DNA from: Chrysemys picta bellii
Lineage: Eukaryota; Chordata; Testudines; Emydidae
DNA length: 64,000 nt
Reading direction: 5' to 3'
Assembly (NCBI RefSeq): GCF_011386835.1
Contig: NC_088800.1
Coordinates: 2,418,001-2,482,000, forward strand
In this document: positions 46,166 through 57,070 of the stretch, in pieces
How positions within the stretch are numbered: position 1 is the first letter of the stretch
How the letters are laid out: each line of letters opens with the position of its first letter
Translations under genes and position numbers: made by a program
Notes under the pieces: generated by a model
Databases searched by the model: none
Told to the model about the DNA's origin: nothing
The model's input: the letters and a program-made list of their open reading frames with translations, nothing else

Positions 46166-46754
46166 ATAGTGGTATATTTTGTTTTATTACTGAATTAATT
46201 AGTTATTTAGATAAGTGTTAATAGGCACAAAGACACAAACCATCTTGTGATCAGCATTGTAGACATGCTTTATTTCACAAATGATGTTAGTGGCATAAGC
46301 TTGAGTCTGTCCTAGGTCATTTACATGGTTGCTAGCAAGTAAAGATTGTGCACAATCTCTGCTTTAGAGAAATGATTAGAATTCTGTGTAATGGCACGTT
46401 CCGTCCCCCCGCCCCCAGCATGCCCAAACTAGAACCCGTCCATCCCAACTCTTCTCAACGTAACTGGAATCTCATGATGCTAAAACGTGGAAATGTGGGA
46501 ATCGTTTACAGCTGCTGAGGGTGTTTCAGCAGAGGGGTTCTAGAACAGGCTGCATGTGCATCTCTCTGTCAATGGAACAAACTTGGTGGAGGATAGCCAC
46601 AAATCTTTGTATTAACATTTGCTGTTTTTCTACTTTTTAATGTCTAAGGCTTAATCTCTCACAAGAGATTGCATTGTGCTTGGCTTTTCAGCAGGAATCA
46701 CTCTTCAGGTGTGTGTTCTTTTTAAGTTTCTAATTAGCTTTTAACTAACTTTGT

Positions 46755-47072
46755 TTGAAAGTGGTGAAAATATTAAAGGGCAACTGGGATGACTCGGGTA
46801 ACTATCCGCCTGTCCGCCTAACAGTGATCCTGGGCAAGATAATGGGGCAGCTCATACGGGACCTGATGAATACAGAATTAAAGGATAGGATAATAGTTAT
46901 TGCCAAGCAACTTGGGTTTATGGGAAATCGATCCTGTCTAACTAACTTGATATCTTTTGATGAGCTGACAAGTTTGGATGATAAGGGTAATAGTGTTGAT
47001 GTTATATATTTGGACTATCAAACGGTGTTTGAGTTGGTACCTCATAACACTTTGATTAACAAACTAGAATGA
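46755..47072 (+). pseudogene. CR1 ORF2 RT fragment
   Basis: 105-codon open remnant covering RT motifs 1-3 (YLDYQTVFELVPH corresponds to YLDF.KAFD.VPH, with the catalytic Asp retained only in the first position). Stops follow immediately. Confidence 0.8.
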
Positions 47073-48266
47073 TATAAAATTAACATGGCACACATTGATG
47101 GGATTAAACGCTGGCAAATCGATAGGTCTCAAAATATAATGGTAAATGGGGAATCATAAGGCAGGTGTGTTCCTGGTGGGGTTCTGCAGGGCTCTGTCCT
47201 CTTCCCTATTTAACATTTTTGCCACTGACCTAGAAGAAAACATAAGTTTGCAGATGAGACAAAAATTGGAGTGGTAAGTAATGAAGAGGACAGGTCACAG
47301 ATAGGGTGATCTGGATCACTTGGTAAGCTGGGTGCAAGCAAACAATGTGTTTTAGTAGAGTCAGATGTAAATGTGTATGGCCTGCATTTTGTTCCTAGAT
47401 GTAGTTACAGGATGAGGGACTCTCACCTGGGAAGCAGTGACTAAAAAAGATGTGGGGGTCGTGGTGGATAATCAACTAAACAGAGCTCCCAGTGTGACTC
47501 TGTAGCCAAAAGGGTGAACGTGATCCTTGGGTGCATAACCTCTCTGCTCCTACACCAGATTCCTGTTTATTTCACCTCTGTATTTGCCACTTGTGTGACC
47601 ATTGCTGGAATACTATGTCCAGTTCTGCTGCAAACAATTCAAGAAGGATGTTGATCAACTGGAGAAGAGCCCTGAGAATTATTAAAGCTTAGAAAACCTG
47701 CCTTAGTGATAGATTCAAGGAGCTCAATCTATTTAGCTTAACACAGATAAGGTTAAGAGATGATGTGATGACAGTCTATAAGTGCCTATATGGGGAGCAA
47801 ATATTTGATAATGGGGTTTTTCAATCTAGCAGAGAAGAGTCTCCCCCAATCCCCTGGCTGGAAATTCAAGCTAGCCAAATTCAGACTGAGAATAAGGTGT
47901 ACATTTTTAACATTGAGAGTAATTAACCTTTCAAATAATTTACCAAGGATCATGGCGGATTCTCCATCACTGGCAATTTTTAAATCAAGATGGGATGTTT
48001 TTCTCAAAGCTCTGCTCTAGGAATTATTGTGAGGAAGTTCTCTGTCCTATGTTACGCAAGAGGTCAGACTAGATCACGGTCATAGAATCATAAGTGTAGG
48101 AATGCAAGGGACCTCACTTGAGCTCCCTTTTTTGGTTGCTATGGAAACTCTAAATTACATGGGGAGCAGCTTATGTTGGAAAGAGAGGCTGGTTTAGGAG
48201 GATCATAGGACCTCAATAGGTCATCTATGATCCCTTCTCGCCTTGGGAAGCTATGAATCTATGGAA
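46760..48266 (+). mobile_element. CR1 LINE, older subfamily, RT and 3' end
   Basis: Starts near the GNYPPVRLTVILGKIMGQLI block (RT entry) and passes through SCLTNLISFDEL and VIYLDYQTVFELVPHNTL to the CR1 3' end with CTATGAATCTATGG. The PQGS box and the FADD region are degraded. The 3' part is interrupted at about 48085-48200 by other repeat sequence. Confidence 0.85.
48135..48196 (+). repeat. 60-bp dispersed repeat, copy A
   Basis: GTTGCTATGGAAACTCTAAA followed by a GGAGCAGCTTATGTT block. The same 60 bp with few changes is at 50586-50645. Family unknown. Confidence 0.75.
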
Positions 48267-49103
48267 ATACTGAACCGGAAAGAGCAGCTTGAGCTGCGTT
48301 AAGTTGATATGGTCTCTCTGGCTTTCTAGAAGCTATTAACATCTTTAGTTACCTGGACTACTTAACATAGAGTTTTGACAGCCAGGTCCGGTTTACATCC
48401 TTAGTTTACCCATCACTGATGTGATAGTTAGAACTCCCACCAGGTGCGTTGGACGGTCCATGTACTGTGACCCTTTCAAAGTTGGAGACATTAAATAGAT
48501 CTATGTGAGGAGAAATAGATGCCAAATATTGCAGGATGGTGAGCTAGAACTAGGGGTTACCGCGTCTCATGGTGATGAAAGGGGAAACTGAGCCTTACAG
48601 AGTCAGAGGAGTTAAAGGACTGCTTACAATCCACTGTGCTGAGTCCCCTTCAGCAGGTTTGTCTGATTTTTGCTTTGGCTTCTTTCTATCAAGCATCAGA
48701 CACCTGGATTCCCCCCTTCCTTGTGAGGTTGCAAGGCCCCTGCCAGCTCAACAGTCTTTTTTTTGTTCTGGGAAAGGCAGAGTAATTGGAGTAGCCCTCG
48801 GATGCAGCTCACTTTTCAAGCATGCTGATTTGCACTGGTTCTCGTGTTCTACTTCCTGCCTATGCTCTGTCCATGTCTTGCTCCCTTTGCCTCCTTCCCT
48901 TACTCAAGCATTTTGCTGCTTTTTCTTGTCCTTCCCCATTCCTAGGACTAGTCTCCCTGCTCCTGTGGAGCAAGCCCCCATCCCGCTTTCCCAACGTCCT
49001 AATCCAACCGTTGTTTCTTAGTCCTCCCTCCCTCCCTAACGTTTTCTCGGCTGTGGCTGCTTCCACTTTGATGCCTGCTGCATCATTTTTTAATGTCTAC
49101 TTT
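48267..49103. other. Intergenic, no gene recognised
   Basis: Moderately GC-rich, pyrimidine-rich on the + strand from 48700 on. The 150-codon open frame at 48569-49021 has no recognisable domain and is probably chance. Confidence 0.4.
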
Positions 49104-49403
49104 CAGGGCTGGCTCTAACTTTTTTGCTGCCGCAGGTGCCCCCCCCCAAAAGCGCTGCCCCGCTGTAACAACCCCCCCTGAGTGCCGTGCCACCGAAACC
49201 CCTGCCCCCCATCCAGCGCCGCACCGGGCCGCCTGAGCACTGCGCTGTGCCAGCCTCCGCCCCTCCCAGTGCCGCGCCGCTGAAACAAAAACAAACAAAA
49301 AACCCCACTGAAACAAAAAACAAAAAAACCCAAGATTGGCCGCCTCTTCCAAGGTGCCGCCTCAAGCACATGCTTGGTCGGCTGATGCCTGGAGCCGGCC
49401 CTG
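49104..49403. mobile_element. hAT MITE with perfect 8-bp TSD
   Basis: 300 bp between CAGGGCTGGCTCTA and the near complement TGGAGCCGGCCCTG, flanked by TCTACTTT on both sides (49096-49103 and 49404-49411). GC-rich with AAACAAAAAC-type interior. The open frames here on both strands are artefacts of this element. Confidence 0.92.
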
Positions 49404-49829
49404 TCTACTTTAGACTGAAAGCCCCCTCCCAACTGGTTGCCCTGAGTGTTTATAAAGCCCTCTACACCTATGGCGCTTTATGCATTTGTGGTGTTAAAAA
49501 TTAAACCTGCAAAAACAGTCAGACTGCATTAAATGTGGCAGGTTTTGCTTTACTGCCAAATATTCTCATACCGTTCTTTCTGGTCATAGCAGGGAAGGGA
49601 GTTGGGGATTCCCCCCTAAATATACAAATCTTATTCAGTCTGCTTCCCAGCTTTGCATGTCTGAAATGCTGATCATCAAACTCTGGAATCAATTCCTGCT
49701 TTGGCATAGGGACCAATGTGTGTGCCATTGAATAATGAATGTGGCTTTCCAGTCCTCCTGAAGGCAATTACCGTGGCTTTATTCAGAGTGATTGATATTC
49801 CTAGGCCAGGTGCAAAGGCACAGAATTTA

Positions 49830-49924
49830 TGCATCCGAAGAAGTGGGCTGTAGTCCACGAAAGCTTATGCTCTAATAAATTTGTTAGTCTCTAAGGTGCC
49901 ACAAGTCCTCCTGTTCTTCTTTTT
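49830..49924 (-). mobile_element. Cry I-like SINE fragment, with TSD
   Basis: 95 bp in reverse orientation (CATCCGAAGAAGTGGGCTG to AAGTCCTCCTGTTCTTC), lacking the tRNA head. Flanked by ACAGAATTTA at 49820-49829 and 49925-49934, so the headless piece itself was inserted. Confidence 0.88.
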
Positions 49925-49934
49925 ACAGAATTTA

Positions 49935-51240
49935 AGCTTTCACAAGACGTCCAGGACTATAGGAATGCCTGGAATGCAGGATTTGTCTGGCTAGTCCTGT
50001 GCCCTAAAGGTTCAGACCGGCCATTAAGGCACAGGACGGAATAATGGTGTGGGCAGAGCTTTGTTGCCCTGGGGGAATCTCCAGAAAAGATGGTTCCTGA
50101 GAGCCTCTGCTTCGCACAATACATATGGAGATCAGCAGATGCACCTGAACAAGAGCCATCTTGATGTGCACAAGAGACCGTGATTATCAGGACATTTCTA
50201 TGAGGGGTCTTTGACTTTTTGCATTTGCAAATCACTCCCTCTACCCTCCCATCCCCACCTTGCTCCATCAGAGGTCAGATTTGTTAACCTCTGGGTATGC
50301 CGCAAAGTGCAGCTACTCTCAGGCAACTGAGGGGTGTGTGAGCTGAGGACTGGTGGTGGCTGCATGCACGGGTGTTCATTTTGTGCATCTGTAATTGTGC
50401 TCTAAATGCCCAGAGCATAAGGTTTTAATACACACAGACAAATAAGAGCTGATCACTTTAGCACAAAACTGAGCTGTCCCCTGGCTGGCTATTGAGAAGT
50501 AAAAAGACAAATAGGAAAGATCTAAAGGACCAGCAGACGCCTCTTTAAATGGAAATAAGGACACTGAGCAATTACTTTTCTGCAAGTTGCTATGGAAACT
50601 CTAAATTACAAGAGGAGCAGCTTATGTTTGCAAGAGTGGCTGGCTTCGGAGGTGTAGGGGGCTCAGTCCAGAGAGGGCCCTTTGCCCGGGTGTGGAAGCT
50701 GATAGTGAGAAGCTGGCTGTGGACTCAGGCCGTGCCCCAGGGTCTCCGGGGAGGGCGGTAGGAGGAGAGGCTGAGTGGGGTCTCCAGGAGCGACGAGAAC
50801 ACGTCTCTCAGGGCTTGGGCATTACAGATTGCTGTACCTGCCTCTGAGTGCAGCATTGAATGAATAGCTTTGAGACTGTAATTAGCAACTACTTCTGATT
50901 TATCCCGGCTATTACCCAGCAGGACAGCCCAGATTACATTCTGAAATAGAGCAATGCGTTGGCAGTTTGCCAAACCGCCCAGCGAGTGGAAACGGGGGGC
51001 TCCCTTCCCGCACACTGAATCTGGAAAATGGTGTTTTGTGTGTGCGCCGTACGGATCTGCTGCAATTCTTCGTTTGTTCCTTTGGTGGGAACTAGATCCC
51101 TGCGTGCTCTGGTCGGAAAACCACGAGCAGTGTCGCTGCCACTGAGCTGGGCGATGCGGGGTAGGAGGGAGCAGGAGAGTTTGGTGCCTGGAATTAAATT
51201 GGCCTAGGAATGAGACTAGGCAAATTTCAGGGTAACTAAT
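49935..51240. other. Intergenic, no gene recognised
   Basis: No exon recognised. It contains copy B of the 60-bp dispersed repeat (50586-50645). The long minus-strand open frame at 50725-51378 runs into the CR1 fragment and is spurious. Confidence 0.4.
50586..50645 (+). repeat. 60-bp dispersed repeat, copy B
   Basis: Matches 48135-48196, starting GTTGCTATGGAAACTCTAAA. Its flanks differ from those of copy A. Confidence 0.75.
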
Positions 51241-51244
51241 GAAA

Positions 51245-51838
51245 TCGCAGTGACGGAGGTTTAGGTTGGACATTCGAAAAAACTTCCTAACTGTCAGGGT
51301 GGTTAAGCGCTGGAATAACTTGCCTAGGGAGGATGTGGAATCTCCCTCATTGGGGATTTTTAAGAGCAGGTTGGACAAACACCTATTAGGGATGGTTTAG
51401 ATACTACTTAGTACTGTCACGAGCAGGGCTGTCCCTAGGGGGGCACAACCGCCTGTTCTGCCCAAGCCCCCACCCCTGCTCCACCCCTTTCCCCAAGCCC
51501 CACCCCGCCTCTTCCCACCCCTGCTCTGCCCTGCCCCCACTCCACTCCTTCCCCCGAGTCCCTGTGCCCACCCCTGCCTCTTTCTGGCTTCACTCCTCTT
51601 TCTCCCCCCACCCCCCCGAGTGATGCCGGGAGCCAGCGGAGTGGGGCAGGCTGGGGCCGGGTTGCTCACTGCTGCCAGCACCAGGCCCCCTGCTAAGCCC
51701 CCAGGCTGCCCTGGGTCCCGAAGCGCAGAGACCCAGGTGGTTGCCCAGGTCCGTCTTATGGATAGGGCAGCTCTGGCCACGAGTGCAGGGACTGGACTAG
51801 ATGACCTCTCGAGGTCCCTTCCAGTCCTACGATTCTGA
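51245..51838 (+). mobile_element. CR1 3' fragment split by a hAT element
   Basis: GGAGGTTTAGGTTGGACATTC through GGAGGATGTGGAATCTCC to 51423, then the CR1 3' end resumes at 51784 (GGACTAGATGACCTCTCGAGG to CCTACGATTCTGATT). The interior is the 51424-51775 insertion. Confidence 0.9.
51424..51775. mobile_element. hAT-like element nested in CR1
   Basis: 352 bp from CAGGGCTGTCCCTA to GGATAGGGCAGCTCTG (imperfect inverted ends). Flanked by GTCACGAG (51416-51423) and GCCACGAG (51776-51783), an 8-bp duplication with one mismatch. The interior is C-rich on the + strand, and open frames in it are spurious. Confidence 0.82.
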
Positions 51839-51999
51839 TTCCTTGTTTGTCTTTTCCAGGATTCATGGCCAAACCAGCTGCCAAGTACTAGAGAAATCAT
51901 TCAGTCTTCTCTTCTCAGGCAGAGCCTGCTGACCAGCAATGCCTGGAGTTAGCGGCTGGACACAGCAGCACACAATAACACGAAGCATTTAAGAACCTC

Positions 52000-52170
52000 A
52001 AAGCACTTTACAAAGGTGAGCAAACAGCCTCCTTTTACAGAGCTGGGGAGCTGAGGCCCAGAGTGGTGATGACTTCCCCAGAGTCACACAGGGAATCAGC
52101 TGGAGAACCCGAAATAGAAGCTAGTCCTGCTGGCTGCTTCTCTCCGCTGGACCATACTGCAGTGCACAGC
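52000..52170 (+). repeat. MIR-like fragment
   Basis: TTTTACAGAGCTGGGGAGCT, GAGGCCCAGAG and GAGTCACACAGGGAATCAGC are in the order expected of the ancient MIR family (reverse of the usual consensus). Decayed. Confidence 0.6.
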
Positions 52171-52633
52171 CAGGGATGCTTCTAGATCAGTGGTTCCGAG
52201 GAAGTGCTTCTACGGACAGTAGCTTGACGTAAGGAGGGTGGGTTCTGGCTAGACCCCGGAGCGAAGACTCTAGTTTGAACTGATTTCTTATGCTAAAGGG
52301 AGTTGGTCGCGATCCTTATCCTTAGCTTGCCTAACACTTTCCACGGTCAAAGACCCTTGTCTGTCATTTGAGACACTCTGCTGCTTCATTTGTTTGCAAC
52401 AGAGCTCTGCCATTCCCTAGGGACCGTCCTGGGGCTGGAGAAGTGCCTTTTCTGTGTCTCACGAAATTCCAGTCAGGCTGTGCGGAGAAATCCCCATTTC
52501 CCTTCTCTCTCACGCTCCTCCGGAATCTCTGGGCAGGAGCGTGTATCATCCCGGAACATGAACGTTCGAAAGAGCGGCCCACGCCACCCACAAATAAACT
52601 GCGGTTGCACACCTACTGGACCAGGAACGCCTG

Positions 52634-52680
52634 GGTGATGTGTCGGGGGGCAGAGCAGGTGATGTGTCGGGGGGCAGAGC
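52634..52680 (+). repeat. Tandem duplication, two 23-24 bp units
   Basis: GGTGATGTGTCGGGGGGCAG plus AGC(A) occurs twice head to tail. Confidence 0.92.
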
Positions 52681-52950
52681 TGTACTAAGCAAGGCTGCAA
52701 CCTCCCACCAGCCGCCCCTACTTATGGCAAGCCCTTGGCTCCAGTTTCCCATCGCCCCTTGTATGCACGTGACAGAATCACACATTATTTTATCCACCGG
52801 AGCCCTGCCTCAGTCAGTGCACAGGATGGATGTGCAAAGGGGCAGAATAAAGGTTGCATGGGCAACAGTCAATCGAGCATTTCCTAATTTTTGAGTGCTA
52901 GACTTTGCAGGCTAAGTACCATTTTTTAACATACTTTTCTCTGTGTGCAG

Positions 52951-53055
52951 GACCGAGAAAAGCTGCTGTTATTAAAACAAAGGATTCTGGCTCTGTCCGC
53001 TGGAGGGTACCACATGTTACAAAAGCCAGTCAAGAATCTGGGGCGCTGTGTTATG
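52951..53055 (+). other. Weak candidate exon, 35 open codons
   Basis: A pyrimidine-rich acceptor (TTTTCTCTGTGTGCAG) is followed by 105 bases open in phase 0, then ATG|GTAGG as a possible donor. The translation starts DREKLLLLKQRILALSAGG and is Lys/Leu-rich. I do not recognise the protein. It could be chance or part of a non-coding transcript. Confidence 0.2.
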
Positions 53056-55736
53056 GTAGGATTCGGCTGTTGCACAGTTTCGGTTGTAGCTGGTGGTGTG
53101 GTTTTGGCAGAGCCCAGGGGCCAGTCCGTTGTCCCACTGAAAACCACATGGACCTGGTGGTTGCTGCTGGGAGAGCGCATGGTGAGGATTACAGCTCAGC
53201 ATTGTGACAGGCCAGAACGAGAGAGGTCCTGTGGCTGGGTGAGTGTTTGGGGGACCAGACGGGAGCCCCACACAAGAAGGCAGAGATCCTGCTGGAGGCA
53301 AGGACGTGGCTGGGATGGAAGCAAGCGCTGACTCTGAGGCTGAATGACATGGGGGCAGTGGGAACGGGACACGGTACCACCCTTCAGTGATCTGTGTTAC
53401 TTTATCCCATTCTTGGTTTAAATAGTGAAAAAAGCAGCCGGTGTTTCTGACCGAGTGTTCCTGAGCCTGGCTGGCAGGAATTCCAGCATCTGCTGCAGTC
53501 CGGCCCAGTTGCAGCACCAGGATGTGGCCAGGAGCTGCTAGACAGGTTTGGTAGCTGAGTAGGCAGGTACCAGATGGTGTCTTGGGTGGATAGTGGCCAG
53601 CCCAGCAGCTCCCATATGCCGTGGTGATACAGCAGATAATTGTAACCCCAAATCCCTTTATCTGGTGAACCTGCCCCCCAGGGTCCTTCACCTTCACAAG
53701 GCTTGTGAGCAGAGTGGTTTTCAGTGTGGTCTGAAAAGGGACTGTGTGAAAAAATGGCCACCTCTTAGTCTGCAGATCAGGCCCTGTGTGAATTCAGTGT
53801 CCCGGCTGCAAGACGGAAAGAACCCGGCTGGAATCCCAGGTGCAGGGGGCACGTTCTGGGTCCGTCTGATTTGCCTGGCCCGTGGGAGAGGGTCATTAAG
53901 AAATATTCTGGCTGGTATTTTTTCTGTAAAAGACCCAACTGCATTTTGTTTGGTACAAATGCTATTGCAGGGGACTGTGAATGTGCTTTGATGTCTGGCT
54001 AATATGCAGTGGTGCTTTTCCTCCTTCTTACGCTGAATATCTGCTTGGTGAGAAAAGGAACTGTGATCTGGCTCAGTCAGAATGGAGTGCTGTCGCTCCC
54101 TGTCAGCCGGGGTCCTGGCCCTGTTCGGCCGGGGGAGCAAAGGGTCCTGCTGTTCTACTCCACAGTAATCTCCGTGCAAAGGAGCCCAGGATGTGTGTGG
54201 TTCATAGACTTTAAAACCGATTGTCTCATTTGTTTGTTCCACATGCTGAGAGGGATCCCAAATACAGATAAGACGGCTGCTCAGAAGCAGATGTATTTAT
54301 TTTCCAGCTTCTCCTTGCGTGTTCACAGTGAGCCGGCAGGGGAAGCCACCCTTCAATATGGGTTGTGCTTCCATCTGTAGAAGAGGTTTCCAACCGTCAG
54401 AGGTGTGAGGTTTTGGAACAGCCTCCCAAGAGGAGGAATGGGGTTGGCGTGGCTAGGCAGGCCAATAAACTGCCCAGGCAGCATCTGAAGAAAGAGACAG
54501 GAGCAGGGCGCTAATTCGAAATGGGCGCAGCCGGGCAGAACAGGAGGGGCCCGTATAAAGCCAGGAGCTGAGTGCAGCGATGGGGGCTCCCTGGGAGGAG
54601 GGAGCTGGGGCTGTCCAGCCCAGAAAGGGGGAAAGTCAGATAAGTAGGAAGAAGCCCAGGGAAACAGCAGTGAGGAGTAGGACCATACAGACCTTGGCTG
54701 CTTTTATAAGGTCCCTGGGCTGGGTCCAAGTGTAGAGGGTGGGCCCGGGCTCCCCTACCAGCCACTGGGAAGTGGCGCAGGAGATGCCAGTCGGACTGTG
54801 GGTCTGGAAGACTTTGATTTCCCCAGAAGGGTAGGACCTTAGTGAGCTGGTCGGAGGGCCAAGCCACAAACAGGAAGCAGCAGCTCTGGGAGTGAGAAGA
54901 GCCACAGGGTGACAGAGACGGCGGGTAGAGAGACTGCCAGAGGAGGGAAGCACAGTGCCTGGCAAGAGCTAATCCCCAGAGCCGCCAGGAGGAGGCGCCA
55001 CATGCTGTGACAGACACTTTGCTCTGGTGGCCCCTCAGTCGGAAAGCCAGCATATTGGTCGGTTTCGATGTCATCTCTTGCCTGTGTTTTGTGTTGGCAA
55101 TGTTCCTTTGCAAACCCTGCTAATGAGGCTGCTTCACGGGATAATATTCAGAAGTAAGTTCACTGCACATTTTATCCTACGAGTCCTTGAAGTGGGCAGT
55201 TGGGGGCTGGGAGTTCTGCAGTGAGTTGGAGGTTTAAATGACAGTAAAAAGGACTTGGCGTAACACTGGAACAAAGGGGCCTCGCAAATTATTAACCCCC
55301 CCTTTCCTGGCACGAGCAGCCAAGGGGTGCACAGGCTGAAATACCGGCTATGCCGGGTGGGCAGCTTGTTGATCAAAGTTCACATCTGATCTTGTTGTTT
55401 CAGACATTGGTTATTTCATTGACATTTCTGTCTTCCAAGTTTTACCTGAGTGAACAGATTACTCACCAAAAACTGGCTACGTTTGGCAAAGTTAATTATA
55501 AACCAAAGAAGGAGGGAGAATTTAGCCAAAGCAATTGTGATGGGTCTTAAGACCATGAAAACGGTTGGGTATGTGGTGGAAATAGAAAGATCACAAAGGG
55601 GACATATCTCTGTTGGCCACTGGTCTGTCACCTGGACACTGATTTTTAGACACCTCAGATTGAAATGACTAATATGGGTTGTCTCTGTTCATTTCAGCCT
55701 CACTTCTGATTTTCATTTTTACAGTAAGAAAATTCA
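53056..55736. other. Intergenic, no gene recognised
   Basis: Moderate GC, several long but mutually overlapping open frames on both strands with no domain or splice support. Nothing firmly identifiable. Confidence 0.4.
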
Positions 55737-57070
55737 TAAGAACAGCCATAATGGGTCAGACCAAAGGTCCATGTAGCCCAGCAGTCTGTCTTCCAACAGC
55801 AGCCAATGTCAGGTGCCCCAGAGGGAATGAACAGAACAGGTAATCATCTAGTGCTCCATCCCCTGTCGCCCATTCGCAGCTTCTGGCAAACAGAGGCTAG
55901 GGACACCATCCCTGCCCATCCTGCCTAATAGCCATGGATGGACCTATCCTCAATTAATTTATCTAGTTTTTTTTTAACGCTGTTATAGTCATGACCTTCA
56001 CAACATCCTCTGGCAAGGAGTTCCATAGGTTGACTGTGCGTGGTGTGAAAAAATGCTTCCTTTTGTTTGTTTGTTTTAAACCTGCTGCCTATTAATTTCA
56101 TTTGGTGACCCCTAGTTCTTGTGTTATGAGGAGTAAACAACACTTCCTTATTTACTTTCTCCACACCAGTCATGATTTTATAGACTTCTATCATATCCCC
56201 CCTTATTCATCTTTTTTCCAAACTGAAAAGTCCTAGTCTTATTTCTCTCTCCTCATATGGCAGCCGTTCCATACCCTAATCATGTTTGTTGTCCTATTCT
56301 GAAACTTTTCAAATTCCAATATATATTTTTTGAGGTGGGGCGACCACATCTGCACGCAGTATTCAAGATGTGGGCGTACCATGGATTTATATAGAGGCAA
56401 ATATATTTTCTGTCTTATTATCAATCCCGTTCTTAATGATTCCCAACATTCTGTTCGGTTTTTTGACTGCCGCTGCACATTGAGTGGATGTTTTCAGAGA
56501 ACTATCCACATTTGAGTTCCTTCAGAACTCTTGGGTGAATCCCATCTGGTCCTGGTGACTTATTACTGCTTTGTTTATCGATTTGTTCCAAAACCTCCTC
56601 TAATGACACCTCAATCTGGGACAGTTCCTCAGATTTGTCACCTAAAAAGAATGACTCGGGTGTAGGAATCTCCCTCACATCCTCAGCCGTGAAGACCGAT
56701 GCAAAGAATTCATTTAGTTTCTCCACAATGGCCTTATCGTCCTTGAGTGTTCCTTTAGCACCTCAATCGTCCAGTGGCCCCACTGGTTGTTTAGCAGCTT
56801 CCTGCTTCTGACGTACTTAATTTTTTTTTGCTATTACTTTTTGAGTCTTTGGCCAGCTGCTCTTCAAATTCTTTTTTTTGGCCTTCCTAATTATATTTTT
56901 ACATTTCATTTGCCGGAGTTTATGCTCCCTCCTATTTTCCTCACTAGGATTTAACTTCCACTTTTTAAAGGCTGCCTTTTTGCCTCTCACTGCTTCTTTT
57001 ACTTTGTTGTTTAGCCAGGGTGGCACTTTTTTGGTTCTCTTACTATGTTTAAGAGCCCTAGGATACAGAT
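55737..57070 (-). mobile_element. CR1 LINE, antisense, internally deleted
   Basis: From the 3' UTR (TAATGGGTCAGACCAAAGGTC) through the thumb coding region (56239-56478 minus), then directly to the RT entry block (56502-56726 minus; [18 protein letters not shown]) and the post-endonuclease linker to 57040. Compared with 20050-22195, roughly 0.8 kb holding the RT catalytic core is missing at about 56515. Confidence 0.9.

Noticed and set aside
48569..49021. 150-codon plus-strand open frame
   Set aside because: Low-complexity Ser/Leu/Pro translation from pyrimidine-rich DNA, no recognised domain.
49083..49504. Overlapping open frames on both strands
   Set aside because: They lie within or across the hAT MITE at 49104-49403.
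50725..51378. 217-codon minus-strand open frame
   Set aside because: Its start lies in the complement of a CR1 3' fragment, so it is a repeat shadow.
53017..53697. 226-codon minus-strand open frame
   Set aside because: No domain, overlaps other open frames on both strands, GC-rich intergenic DNA; composition does not resemble a conserved protein.
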